A stretch of DNA of 61,255 nt from Anaerovorax odorimutans DSM 5092 (GTDB lineage Bacteria > Bacillota > Clostridia > Peptostreptococcales > Anaerovoracaceae), in the NCBI RefSeq assembly GCF_000426305.1, contig NZ_KE384518.1:214935-276189 (forward strand). The letters run 5' to 3'. The translations under genes and the position numbers were made by a program. Positions 1 to 8,266 of this stretch are shown here, piece after piece. Position 1 is the first letter of the stretch; each line of letters begins with the position of its first letter. The notes under the pieces were generated by a model that was not told the origin of the DNA, did not search any database, and saw only the letters and a list, made by a program, of their open reading frames with translations.

Positions 1-10
1 TTTCCAAACA

Positions 11-70
11 TGTTTCAATGGTTCCCACCTCTCAGCAACGCTGTTTCAATCATAGGAACCATTATAACCC
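11..70 (+). repeat. Interspersed structured repeat, copy 1
   Basis: This is a hairpin-forming repeat. The stem arms AATGGTTCC (17-25) and GGAACCATT (55-63) enclose a small inner hairpin, CAGC-AAC-GCTG (33-43). The same architecture recurs at 5661-5740 and as a tandem array at 38184-38533. The right arm runs into the stop codon of the leftward gene ending at 62, so the element could act as a 3' end of that transcript. It is seen directly; its function is unknown. Confidence 0.8.
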
Positions 71-1168
71 TAAAATATTTCCTGTTTTTCCATCAATCTC
101 TATAATCCAATATCCATACGAATTCTTTCGCTCTTTTATTTGTTCTTCATTCTTACATTCCGAAACTTTTTTCATTCCCTTAATAGGCTGCCAGTATGTA
201 AATCCAGACTCACCTGCATCAGGCTGTTCTTCATTTAAAAATCTGCCAGGTATGCCAAAATAATAATTCGTTACATCTCCTTTTTCATTAGCCTTTGCAC
301 CAAAAATAAAATGCCTGTATTGTGTGGAAAAATAATGGGCTCCTGGCGATACTATTGGTAATGATGCCACATTAACTATTTTTTTCCAAACTGCACCTGT
401 TTTATCATAATCGAAAGGGCTGATATCTTCATAAAACTCTGCTACTCTACATGTATGTGCGCATGCATTCAATACAAATCTATTATAAAAATTATTATAA
501 TTGTTACTGTGAACATTTTTATTTTCCGTGTTATCTTTTATATTTTCATTTTTTGTTTGTAAGTTTTTTAAATCTTGGTTACTATCTTTTTTTTCTTGGC
601 TGTTGTCTACCTTTTTACTTTCTTCTCCGTTTATATCCTTTTCTGTATTGTTATTAGCTTTTTCTTTGTCCTCATTTAACTTTACCCCTTCTTCCTGTTC
701 TTCATCTTCATTTAATGCTGCTGCTGCTATGTCCTTTTGATCATATTTAAAGGGTTCAGCATCGCTTAATATGGTTCCACGAAGCACAGGGTGCAATGAC
801 TCTTTATCATCTACAGTTGAAACTGCTGCTACTATTGCCGCTGAATAATCATGTAATTGATTTCCTTTACCATCAATATTCAATGGCTGAAAACGAAAAT
901 AAGTTTCTCCGTTCCCCTGCCGATTTACTAATAATGTGCCTATTACGGTATGTATTGTTCTTTCATTTTTTGTTCCGAAAAAAATCAGTTTATATATATA
1001 TTCACCTTTATTGTAATATCTTAGATTTTGAACAACACATCTTAAGGCTCCTTTATTATTACCTGTTTCTATTTTTAAATGTCCTTTTACAGGTACTGAT
1101 TTAGCCGAAAATTCACTGGCTTGCTCTTCTAACATAATAAGAGATCGATTATATTTTACATAGTTCAT
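62..1168 (-). CDS. Conserved clostridial protein of unknown function
   Basis: A 368-residue soluble protein with no signal peptide or membrane segment. The N-terminal part (about 1-150) has the look of a clostridial domain that starts with YNRSLIMLEE and continues with beta-rich sequence. A highly charged Glu/Lys/Asn linker (about 155-225) contains runs such as EDEEQEEG and SQEKKDSNQD. It is followed by a conserved C-terminal domain (about 230-368) with the segments FGIPGRFL and YGYWIIEIDG. I recognise the layout from clostridial hypothetical proteins but cannot assign a function. A GGGGGG-A stretch precedes the start. It is transcribed divergently from the CvpA gene, and a structured repeat abuts its stop codon. 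Confidence 0.8.
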   Translation of the reverse strand: MNYVKYNRSLIMLEEQASEFSAKSVPVKGHLKIETGNNKGALRCVVQNLRYYNKGEYIYKLIFFGTKNERTIHTVIGTLLVNRQGNGETYFRFQPLNIDGKGNQLHDYSAAIVAAVSTVDDKESLHPVLRGTILSDAEPFKYDQKDIAAAALNEDEEQEEGVKLNEDKEKANNNTEKDINGEESKKVDNSQEKKDSNQDLKNLQTKNENIKDNTENKNVHSNNYNNFYNRFVLNACAHTCRVAEFYEDISPFDYDKTGAVWKKIVNVASLPIVSPGAHYFSTQYRHFIFGAKANEKGDVTNYYFGIPGRFLNEEQPDAGESGFTYWQPIKGMKKVSECKNEEQIKERKNSYGYWIIEIDGKTGNILGL

Positions 1169-1284
1169 AACCTATTTTTCCCCCCATCTCCTCTGTACTT
1201 TTATTATATTGCACAGTTATATTGATATTTTGTCTATAAATTGGTAATATAGATATATGATTTAGAAAGGAAAAGTATTCTGCT

Positions 1285-1938
1285 ATGTATTTAGATATTA
1301 TAATTTGTGTAATAATTATATTCACCATGGTTCAAGGTTACCGTCATGGATTTGTTTATACATTTCTTCGTATGGCTGGCTGGCTAATTTCTGTAATCTT
1401 AGGATTTATATGCTATCCTAAAGTTACGGAGTTTTTAAAAACCAAAACAAAACTTTACTCAGTAGTGCATGAAAAAATTTCAGATAATTTTTTAGAAAAT
1501 ACTTCATCGGCTGCACCAGATTCCTCTTCAACTGCCATACATAATTTAGAGGATCTACCGTCGGCTATTCATAATATTGTCAACTCCATTACAAATTCTA
1601 TCACATCGTCTATAAGCGATGGGCTTGCCACTATTATATTTAACATCCTATGCTTTATAATTATAGTAATCGTTATTAAAGCAATTTTATTTTTCATTAC
1701 CAGCTTATTCTCGAAAAAATCCAACGATGGTATTATGGGAGGTATAGACGGGATTCTTGGTTTAGTCATGGGAGGTATAAAGGGGCTTATAATAGTATTT
1801 GTTTTTCTTGCTCTGTTAGTTCCTATTACCAGCCTTTGGGGAAACACAGTCCTTTTGGATTCTCTTGATACTTCTATAATTGCAGATCAATTATATGATA
1901 ACAACTTAATCTTTGTTATTATGAAGGATTTCTTGTAA
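1285..1938 (+). CDS. CvpA family membrane protein
   Basis: A 217-residue integral membrane protein with the CvpA layout. The first hydrophobic helix begins at the N-terminus (MYLDIIICVIIIF). It is followed by the family signature GYRHGFVYTFLR and a second helix, then a polar Ser/Asn-rich stretch (about 65-110). Two more hydrophobic segments (about 115-140 and 155-185) carry the conserved GGIDGILGLVMGGIKG loop. CvpA proteins are linked to colicin V secretion in E. coli and to envelope integrity elsewhere; the molecular role is unclear. The start follows an AGAAAGGA ribosome site. The gene lies 58 bp upstream of the permease, so the two may be cotranscribed. Confidence 0.85.
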   Translation: MYLDIIICVIIIFTMVQGYRHGFVYTFLRMAGWLISVILGFICYPKVTEFLKTKTKLYSVVHEKISDNFLENTSSAAPDSSSTAIHNLEDLPSAIHNIVNSITNSITSSISDGLATIIFNILCFIIIVIVIKAILFFITSLFSKKSNDGIMGGIDGILGLVMGGIKGLIIVFVFLALLVPITSLWGNTVLLDSLDTSIIADQLYDNNLIFVIMKDFL

Positions 1939-1996
1939 CTTGTAATAAATAATCAACTAAAGAATTTACTTATTATAAGCAGAAAGGAAACTAGTT

Positions 1997-3295
1997 TTGT
2001 CGAAAAAAAACAACGTTACATTAATAGGTGCCATAGGAATAGGAATTGGCGGAATGGTAGGCGGCGGCATTTTTGCAGTTTTAGGTTTATCCATATCTCT
2101 GTCAAAAGGAGGTGCACCCTTAGCTTTTGCCATCGCAGGATTTATCGCACTTATCACTTCATATAGCTATGCTAAGCTATCAGTAGCTTATCCAAGCAGC
2201 GGAGGTACAGTAACCTTTATGAATAAAGGCTTCGGAAGAGGTATATTCAGTGGTGGAACAAATAATCTTCTTTGGGTAAGTTATATTATTATGCTTTCAC
2301 TTTATGCAAGTGCATTTGGTACTTATGCCTATACGCTTTATTCTATAACTGGAAAACATACTTTAGATCAACACATTTATGCGTCAGCTATAATTATTTT
2401 GGCTACAATAATAAATTACTACAATGTAAAAATAGTGAGTAAAGTTGAAACTTTGGCAGTCAGTATAAAAATGATAATTCTTCTTATCTTTGTTGCTGCC
2501 GGTGTATATGGATTGTTTTTTTCAAATAATCTAAATCAACTTAGTACTGAAAATTGGCCCGATTTTTGGCATTTATGTATTGGAGGAATGGTAATATTCG
2601 TTGCGTATGAAGGAATGGAGCTTATTGCTAACGTCTCACCCAATATTGTAAATCCAAAGAAAAATATAATGAGAGCATATATTATTTCAACTGCAATTGT
2701 GGTGATTTTATATGTTGTTATTGTAATTGTAACTGTAGGAAGTTTAACTTTTTCAAACATAAAAAATGCCCAAGACTATGTTCTTGCAGAAGCTGCCAAA
2801 CCTGTTTTAGGTCTCATAGGATTTAAGGTTATAGCAATAGCAGCTTTAATATCTACGTTTTCAGCTATCAATGCCACCATATATGGTGGTTCAAAGGTCA
2901 ATTACCAGATAGCAGAAGATGATGAACTCCCTCATGAATTTACTAAGATATTTTTAAATCAGCCCATCGGTTTATTTGTAACATCGATTCTTACTTTAAT
3001 CATAACTAATACGTTGGACTTATCCAGTATTTCAACTTCCGGTAGTGCAGGATTTTTATTGATTTTTATGTTAGTTAACACCGTAGCCTACTTAAAAAGA
3101 AAAGAGATTAATAATGTAACTTTTTTATCCGTGATTGGTATTATTTTCTGCGGAATTGCTTTTTTAGGGTTACTCTTTCAACAGTGGTATGCAAATCGCA
3201 TTGGTGCTATTTTCGCCATATCTATGATAGCAGTAAGTTATATTTGTGAATTTATATTTAAATTAAAAGAAAAAAATAAGAATATAACAAATTAA
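1997..3295 (+). CDS. APC-superfamily amino acid permease
   Basis: A 432-residue polytopic transporter with about 12 hydrophobic helices. The APC signature appears at the start (IGIGIGGMVGGGIFAVLG, helix 1), with the Gly-rich unwound motif that binds the amino-acid backbone, followed by PLAFAIAGFIALITSYSYAK in helix 2. It is expected to import or exchange amino acids across the cytoplasmic membrane by cation symport. The substrate cannot be read from sequence. The start is TTG, preceded by AGAAAGGA eight bases upstream. Conserved segments late in the protein (FSAINATIYGGSK) support a full-length, intact gene. Confidence 0.88.
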   Translation: MSKKNNVTLIGAIGIGIGGMVGGGIFAVLGLSISLSKGGAPLAFAIAGFIALITSYSYAKLSVAYPSSGGTVTFMNKGFGRGIFSGGTNNLLWVSYIIMLSLYASAFGTYAYTLYSITGKHTLDQHIYASAIIILATIINYYNVKIVSKVETLAVSIKMIILLIFVAAGVYGLFFSNNLNQLSTENWPDFWHLCIGGMVIFVAYEGMELIANVSPNIVNPKKNIMRAYIISTAIVVILYVVIVIVTVGSLTFSNIKNAQDYVLAEAAKPVLGLIGFKVIAIAALISTFSAINATIYGGSKVNYQIAEDDELPHEFTKIFLNQPIGLFVTSILTLIITNTLDLSSISTSGSAGFLLIFMLVNTVAYLKRKEINNVTFLSVIGIIFCGIAFLGLLFQQWYANRIGAIFAISMIAVSYICEFIFKLKEKNKNITN

Positions 3296-3320
3296 AATAA
3301 TTAATTTCATAATAGATATC

Positions 3321-3349
3321 TTGAAAAAAGTAAGGTACTGTGTTATGAT
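3321..3349 (+). promoter_or_regulatory. Sigma-A type promoter of tRNA-Arg
   Basis: TTGAAA at 3321-3326 and TATGAT at 3344-3349 are separated by 17 bp, 13 bases ahead of the tRNA. Confidence 0.65.
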
Positions 3350-3361
3350 GAAAAGCGATTT

Positions 3362-3437
3362 GTTCCTGTAGCTCAGCGGATAGAGCGTCGGTTTCCTAAA
3401 CCGTGCGTCGGAGGTTCGATTCCTCTCAGGAACGCCA
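3362..3437 (+). tRNA. tRNA-Arg (anticodon CCT)
   Basis: A complete cloverleaf of 76 bases with encoded CCA. The acceptor arms are GTTCCTG and CAGGAAC, followed by discriminator G and CCA (3435-3437). The D stem is GCTC/GAGC. The anticodon loop TTCCTAA gives CCT, reading the rare AGG codon. The T stem is GGAGG/CCTCT around TTCGATT. The outermost anticodon-stem pair is a T-T mismatch. It stands alone, with its own promoter and a following hairpin-T-tract. Confidence 0.95.
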
Positions 3438-3443
3438 AATTAT

Positions 3444-3490
3444 AAGCTGCATTTTTGCTGGTATAATCCAATAAAAATGTGGCTTTTTTT
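3444..3490 (+). terminator. Rho-independent terminator after tRNA-Arg
   Basis: AAGCTGCATTTTT pairs, with G-U pairs, with AAAAATGTGGCTT, and the hairpin runs into a T tract. Confidence 0.7.
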
Positions 3491-3508
3491 ATATCTTTGA
3501 ATTTATTC

Positions 3509-3554
3509 TTGTGAATGACATATAATAATGGTACAATAATCACGTAATTATACC
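3509..3554 (+). promoter_or_regulatory. Promoter and dyad operator of the Phd/ParE module
   Basis: TTGTGA (3509-3514), a 17-bp spacer and TACAAT (3532-3537) form a promoter. An imperfect dyad beginning GGTACAATAAT and ending ATTATACC (3530-3554) covers the -10. This is the usual arrangement for autorepression by a Phd/YefM antitoxin. Binding is inferred. Confidence 0.55.
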
Positions 3555-3573
3555 ATGAAAGGAGCTGAAAATT

Positions 3574-3834
3574 ATGCCTAAAATTATTCCAATTCGAGAA
3601 CTAAAAAACACTAGTGGAATTTCTCAAATGTGTCAGGAAGCTACAGAGCCTATATACATTACTAAAAACGGTTACGGAGACATGGTTATTATGAGTCAAA
3701 AAATGTATGAAGAAAGATTATTTATGCTTGATGTATATAAAAGGTTAAATACAGCTAAAACTCAAATAGAAGAGGGCAATGTGCTGGATGCAGATAGTTC
3801 ATTAAAAAGTATAAGAGAAAAATATAATGTATAA
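3574..3834 (+). CDS. Type II antitoxin, Phd/YefM family
   Basis: An 86-residue protein with the Phd/YefM N-terminal DNA-binding fold. The segments IPIRELKNTSGISQMCQ, PIYITKNGYGDMVIMS and YEERLFMLDVYKRL follow the family closely. The remainder is a charged helical tail that would wrap the cognate toxin. It should neutralise the downstream ParE-like toxin and, with it, repress the operon through the dyad over its -10. The start follows GAAAGGAGC. It overlaps the toxin gene by 8 bp, indicating translational coupling. Confidence 0.88.
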   Translation: MPKIIPIRELKNTSGISQMCQEATEPIYITKNGYGDMVIMSQKMYEERLFMLDVYKRLNTAKTQIEEGNVLDADSSLKSIREKYNV

Positions 3835-4135
3835 ACTGATAGTTACAAAATCTGCTCATGAAGATTTAGATAATATTATTTCTTATATTGCTCTTCAACT
3901 TTCAAATCCAGCGGCAGCTACTAACTTTGTCAATGAAATTGAGAAATGTTATGATAACTTGAAAAGAAATCCGTTAATGTATGAATTATGCTACAACATG
4001 TTTTTGGAAAACCAAGGTTATCGTAAAGCTACTATTAAAAATTATGTATTAATTTATAAAGCAGATGAATCATCTAAAGAAGTTATTATTTATCGTTTTT
4101 TCTATGGAGGCAGAGATTATTTAAAACTAATATAA
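3827..4135 (+). CDS. Type II toxin, RelE/ParE family
   Basis: A 102-residue protein with the RelE/ParE fold. It opens YKLIVTKSAHEDLDNIISYIA, typical of the first strand and helix pair. The central segment RKATIKNYVLIYKAD and the C-terminal IIYRFFYGGRDYLKLI match the ParE-type end. ParE toxins poison DNA gyrase, whereas RelE members cleave mRNA. The long helical N-terminus and lack of an obvious RelE catalytic set favour ParE, but this is not certain. The gene starts inside the 3' end of the antitoxin gene. Confidence 0.87.
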   Translation: MYKLIVTKSAHEDLDNIISYIALQLSNPAAATNFVNEIEKCYDNLKRNPLMYELCYNMFLENQGYRKATIKNYVLIYKADESSKEVIIYRFFYGGRDYLKLI

Positions 4136-4263
4136 ATCATTGTTTTTAATTGTAAAAATTACTATGCATTTATTTTGTACTAATTACACAATAATTTTAA
4201 CGTTTATGAATAGTCTATAAAATACTAAAAAAGGATTTTGGCTACCAAATGGCTACTAAAGAC

Positions 4264-4290
4264 AAAAAAGAGGATTTTGATCCTCTTTTT
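4264..4290 (+). terminator. Terminator after the toxin-antitoxin pair
   Basis: AAAAAAGAGGA and TCCTCTTTTT form a stem with a TTTTGA loop. A-run and T-run flanks make it functional on either strand. Confidence 0.8.
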
Positions 4291-4352
4291 ATTTTCTAAG
4301 TATTCATACAGTATAGTCAGCCGTTTTTACTTTCATTAACTATAAATAATTT

Positions 4353-4625
4353 TTATTCATTATTTCCCAAGCAAAATATTGGAGGCGTAATTAAAGTGCT
4401 ATTTCCAAGTGAACCGGTTAACTGAGATACTTGATTAGCCCTATTTAATGTTTCATCAGAATACTCTTTCAAAGCCCTTTCTACATATTGATTTAGTGAG
4501 ATGTTTTCTTTTGCTTCAAATGTTACCAAGTCATTAATTCCATGAATAGTTCCAAAGAATACTCTGTCTTCTGCACTAATATTTATAATACCTACATAGC
4601 CTTTGTACTCCAAATAATTTTTCAT
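4353..4625 (-). CDS. HicB-like antitoxin with internal deletion
   Basis: A 90-residue protein that begins like HicB-family antitoxins (MKNYLEYKGYVGIINISAED, VFFGTIHGINDLVTFEAK). It then jumps directly to ISLNQYVERALKEYSDE, the segment that lies in the C-terminal ribbon-helix-helix region of full-length members (about 110 residues). Roughly 40-45 residues of the middle, including the usual DDYLE.C region, are missing while the frame is preserved. No HicA toxin is visible upstream. It is likely a decayed orphan antitoxin. The tail after residue 70 is not recognisable. Confidence 0.7.
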   Translation of the reverse strand: MKNYLEYKGYVGIINISAEDRVFFGTIHGINDLVTFEAKENISLNQYVERALKEYSDETLNRANQVSQLTGSLGNSTLITPPIFCLGNNE

Positions 4626-4723
4626 GATACTTCCCCATTTCTTTTTAAACTATCAATTAAAAGTTTAACCACATACGATTATTATCAATACCTAAAGATT
4701 TTACTAATGTTAAATTTTTCTTT

Positions 4724-5149
4724 TCATTCTATTTTTTCTTTATGTAAAAAATATAGTATTTTTTCTGCATCTTCTTTTTTTATCTTCCATTTTGTAGTAT
4801 CAGTACGTTGAACAAAACTATAAGATGGTTTTTCTTCTAGAATATAAATATGAATAAAATTATAATTACCTTTTAACGCAATTACAAAATTTCCACTTTT
4901 ACCATGCTCAAATGGAATATATGGAGCACCTCTATATATTTTTATGTTTTTTAGAATTTTTATTAATTCTTGTTCCTGCTTGTTGTTAATTTTAATTTCT
5001 TGTTCACTACCCTCTATAGTAATATTTACTTCATCTTCGTTAACAATATCTAAAGATGCTGGAATAAAAGTATATGCAGACCAAGTTATAAAACCTATGA
5101 GCATAATAAAAAAAAGAATCTTGTTTTTTAGAATTTTATAAAATTTCAT
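4724..5149 (-). CDS. Hypothetical membrane-anchored protein
   Basis: 141 residues. One hydrophobic helix at about 10-28 (ILFFIMLIGFITWSAYTFI) should anchor it with a lysine-rich cytoplasmic start. The rest is a hydrophilic extracytoplasmic domain with alternating beta-like segments (VNITIEGSEQEIKIN, NFVIALKGNYNFIHIYIL). It resembles small exported clostridial proteins with no assigned function. No clear ribosome site precedes the ATG. It starts 8 bp after the broken secreted-protein gene upstream and may be translated by coupling to it. Confidence 0.55.
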   Translation of the reverse strand: MKFYKILKNKILFFIMLIGFITWSAYTFIPASLDIVNEDEVNITIEGSEQEIKINNKQEQELIKILKNIKIYRGAPYIPFEHGKSGNFVIALKGNYNFIHIYILEEKPSYSFVQRTDTTKWKIKKEDAEKILYFLHKEKIE

Positions 5150-5157
5150 ATTTTTAA

Positions 5158-5401
5158 TTAAAAAGAATTATTTGTATTGTATATTTTTCCTTTTACAAAT
5201 TCACACTTCATTACGCTAATTAAAATCGCATAAGGTCCAGGATTAGCAGAATGTGGTGTTTTATAAATTTTATTATTATCTTGTTTTACATTAACTATAT
5301 TGGACTTCTTATTTATAATATTTTTTGATTCGGCATAAACTCCTACTACACTACTCATGTCATATAGTCAATGTTAATAGTATACATAATATTCTTTTCA
5401 T
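5158..5401 (-). pseudogene. Frameshifted small secreted protein
   Basis: An ATG at 5401 follows a GGGAGAAAA ribosome site and encodes MKRILCILLTLTI, an evident signal-peptide start that stops after 13 codons. A +1 shifted frame takes over at once with MSSVVGVYAESKN, which reads as the end of a signal peptide with a cleavage site, and runs 66 codons to 5158. The two halves together would make one secreted protein of about 80 residues. The simplest reading is a single-base indel in the gene. Programmed frameshifting or a sequencing error is not excluded. Confidence 0.55.
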
Positions 5402-5660
5402 TTTTCTCCCTTACATAATAGTCTCTCGGAATCTCTAAACCTTGAATTCTTTGATCTTAGATTCCTTTTTTATTAAAATTCCCCACTTTTTTTAAAAAAA
5501 AGAATTAATTTTTCGATTTGGAGGAGATTTTTTATGTTATATTACTATTTATTAAATAAGCTTCTACGGGGTCCCTCATTTTATCAGTAATTGTAATCTT
5601 TGTTATTCTTTTTTAGGCCGTAGTTATTTTTTATAATTTAAGTTGATAATTTGTATTATA

Positions 5661-5740
5661 TCATGACACAAGCTACCAAGCATGATTCAATGATTTCCAC
5701 CTTGCAGCAACGCTGTTTCAATCATAGGAATCATTATATC
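5661..5740 (+). repeat. Interspersed structured repeat, copy 2
   Basis: It shares the flank ATGACACAAGCTA and the core CAGCAACGCTG (5705-5715) with the array at 38184. The stem is AATGATTTCC (5689-5698) with GGAATCATT (5727-5735). Relative to copy 1 (AATGGTTCC/GGAACCATT), both sides changed together, preserving pairing with one bulged T. Confidence 0.8.
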
Positions 5741-5828
5741 TTAATTTTTATAAAAAAAATGTCTAAATTTGAATTTTTAATAAAGTTATTGTATTTTAGA
5801 ATTATAATTCTAATTAAAAGTATGTGAG

Positions 5829-6139
5829 AATGAAATCGGAGAAGAATATTCTAATAGTAAAATTAGGGATAAAAGGGAAGTATTCATCAATAAAAGATTT
5901 GAAGTTAAAGTATTAAAAGTAACAAAAAGAAAAATAAATGATTTATCAGATATAACAATGGATTATAAAAAACTTGCCTTAGGAGAATCTAAAGGAAAAG
6001 GAAGAAATCCAATTACGCAATAGAATTTTCTTTTAAAATGAAAAATGAGCAACAAGAATATGAACTTTTAAAAGACGAACAAATAAAAGAGCTTCAATTT
6101 AGTATTTTCCCTGAAAAATCATGTTATAATTATAAATAA
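5829..6139 (+). pseudogene. Remnant of an unknown gene, frameshifted
   Basis: One frame reads about 64 codons from NEIGEEYSNSKIRDKREV to GKGRNPITQ and stops near 6023. A neighbouring frame continues in the same lysine/glutamate-rich style (NYAIEFSFKMKNEQQEYELL ... FPEKSCYNYK) to a TAA at 6137-6139. No start codon with a ribosome site lies in the first frame. This is best read as a truncated, frameshifted gene; the family is not recognised. Confidence 0.45.
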
Positions 6140-6238
6140 AAAAGTGCATGTACTGTGATGAAATTATAATGAGAATTAATCTATTAAAATAGTTATCGTT
6201 TAAATAAGTAAAATAATTACTAAGGAAGAATCAACATC

Positions 6239-7975
6239 ATGAAAACCATTAAAAAATTTATCAGCTATTATAAACCATATCGTTTTTTATTCTACATGGA
6301 TATGTTCTGTGCTACTGTGGTATCAGCAATCGATCTTGCTTTTCCCTTGATATTCAGCTATCTCACCAAGAATTTTTTTATAAAAAATTCTATCACAGTT
6401 ATGCAATATATCTGGTTCATTGGATTTGCTTTATTGGGGATTTACGTTATCAAATACTTCTGTCAGCGTTTCATTACATCCTGGGGACATATTATGGGAG
6501 CAAGAATGGAAAGCGATATGCGACGTGACCTCTTTTACCATCTTCAGCGCCTATCATTTTCATATTATGATAAAAACAACACAGGTGAAATGATGTCTAA
6601 GATAGTTTCTGATCTCTTTGATATTTCTGAGCTTGCACATCACGGCCCTGAAAATATTTTTATTTCTCTTTTAAAAATTATAGGTTCATTTATCATACTA
6701 TTTACAATCAACCAATCTATGACGTTAATCCTTCTTTGCGTTACATTGTTAATTGTTGTGTTTTCAGTTTTACAAAATCTAAAAATGCGTGCAATATTCT
6801 ATGATAATCGTGTAAAAATTGCAGGTGTCAACTCAAGTGTACAAAATAACCTATCCGGTATTCGTACTGTTAAATCTTTTGCAAATGAAGAAATGGAAAA
6901 GGAAAAATTCGACAAAAGCAATGTGGAATTTCTTAAATCAAAAGTATCAAGCTACAGTATTATGGGAAAATTTATGGCAGGTAATGCTTTCTTTGAAGGA
7001 CTTTTATATATTGTTGTTCTAGTTGCAGGTGGTATATTTATAAGCAACGGTAAAATCACTGCAACTGATCTTGCGGTTTATGCTCTCTACATCAATATCT
7101 ATATCAATCCAATAGAAATACTGGTTAACTTTACAGAACAGTTTCAGAAAGGTTATGCAGGCTTTAAGCGTTTTATGAAGGTAATAGAAACACAGCCTGA
7201 AATCATTGATCGCCCAAATGCACAACCGATAAAAGATGTCGAAGGTAACATACAATATAAAAATGTCAGCTTCAGTTATGAAGATGACATCAATATACTT
7301 CGTAACATAAATATTAATATTCCCGCAGGCAAGACAATCGCCCTTGTGGGCCCTTCCGGCAGTGGCAAAACAACAATTTGTTCTTTGCTGCCACGTTTTT
7401 ACGATGTCTGCGATGGTCAAATCACAATTGACGGCAAAGATATCAGAGATATTAAACTCGAATCTCTAAGAAACGCCATTGGTGTTGTTCAACAAGATGT
7501 ATATATGTTTTCGGGCAGTATTAAAGAAAATATAGCATACGGTAAACCTGATGCCACCGATGAAGAAATTATAGAAGCTGCAAAAAGTGCCAATGTTCAC
7601 GAATTTATCCTTTCACTTGAGAACGGATACGATACTTTTGTGGGTGAACGCGGTGTTCGTCTCTCGGGAGGACAGAAGCAGCGCATATCAATTGCTAGAG
7701 TCTTTCTAAAAAATCCTCCTATCCTAATCATGGATGAAGCAACTTCTGCCTTGGATAATGAAAGTGAGCGTTATATTCAAAATTCCCTTGAAAAGCTCTC
7801 AAAAAATCGTACTACTATAGTTATTGCACACCGAATCAGTACTATAAGAAATTCTGATGAGATAATCGTATTGACAGATGATGGTATTAAGGAACGAGGT
7901 ACTCATCAAGCCCTTATTAAAAAAGACGGTATTTATGCACGTTATTATAACATGCAGTTCGAAAATTTAAATTAA
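6239..7975 (+). CDS. ABC exporter half-transporter (MsbA/MDR type)
   Basis: A 578-residue fusion of a six-helix transmembrane domain (about 1-310) and a nucleotide-binding domain (about 335-578). Walker A is GPSGSGKTT at 371-379. The Q-loop region is VVQQDVYMFSG, the signature LSGGQKQR, Walker B ILIMDEATSALD, and the switch His lies in VIAHRIS. It should work as a homodimer, or with a partner not found here, to export lipids, peptides or drugs; the substrate is not predictable. The ATG follows AAGGAAG. The gene stands alone between a gene-poor stretch and a strong terminator at 8044-8078. Confidence 0.92.
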   Translation: MKTIKKFISYYKPYRFLFYMDMFCATVVSAIDLAFPLIFSYLTKNFFIKNSITVMQYIWFIGFALLGIYVIKYFCQRFITSWGHIMGARMESDMRRDLFYHLQRLSFSYYDKNNTGEMMSKIVSDLFDISELAHHGPENIFISLLKIIGSFIILFTINQSMTLILLCVTLLIVVFSVLQNLKMRAIFYDNRVKIAGVNSSVQNNLSGIRTVKSFANEEMEKEKFDKSNVEFLKSKVSSYSIMGKFMAGNAFFEGLLYIVVLVAGGIFISNGKITATDLAVYALYINIYINPIEILVNFTEQFQKGYAGFKRFMKVIETQPEIIDRPNAQPIKDVEGNIQYKNVSFSYEDDINILRNININIPAGKTIALVGPSGSGKTTICSLLPRFYDVCDGQITIDGKDIRDIKLESLRNAIGVVQQDVYMFSGSIKENIAYGKPDATDEEIIEAAKSANVHEFILSLENGYDTFVGERGVRLSGGQKQRISIARVFLKNPPILIMDEATSALDNESERYIQNSLEKLSKNRTTIVIAHRISTIRNSDEIIVLTDDGIKERGTHQALIKKDGIYARYYNMQFENLN

Positions 7976-8043
7976 ACAAATATTTCTGCTACAAAATATA
8001 TGTAAAAATCATCTTTATATCTTGCATATGATTTTCTGTATGC

Positions 8044-8078
8044 AAAAAAGTCTGCAATTTTAATTTGCAGACTTTTTT
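8044..8078 (+). terminator. Terminator after the ABC exporter
   Basis: AAAAAAGTCTGCAA and TTGCAGACTTTTTT form a near-perfect stem with a short loop. It is likely usable from both strands, because the XRE gene converges on it. Confidence 0.85.
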
Positions 8079-8266
8079 ATGTAAATTAGAATTTTTAATT
8101 AATATTATATTATCAAACTAACAAAAACGTAAATAATTTGCACATTTTTATATAAACTTGCCATCTTATGCAGTTATATGCCATTTTAGTTATAATTAGA
8201 ATTTTCTAATTAGTTGTTATTAATAAAAAATCCACTGCTTAAATTTAATAAATCGGCAATGAATTT

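Larger units (their letters stand above)
5402..6238. other. Gene-poor stretch with repeat and gene remnants
   Basis: This 0.8-kb AT-rich stretch holds a possible 18-codon reading frame at 5534-5590, a structured repeat (5661-5740) and a decayed gene (5829-6139). The 18-codon frame begins MLYYYLLNKLL after a good GGAGGAG site and may be spurious. No intact gene of ordinary size is seen. Confidence 0.6.

Noticed and set aside
3438-4300. Phage attachment site at tRNA-Arg
   Set aside because: No second copy of the tRNA 3' end and no integrase gene were found in the window.
5534-5590. 18-codon frame with a good GGAGGAG site
   Set aside because: Too short to call as a gene without conservation data; noted in the intergenic entry only.
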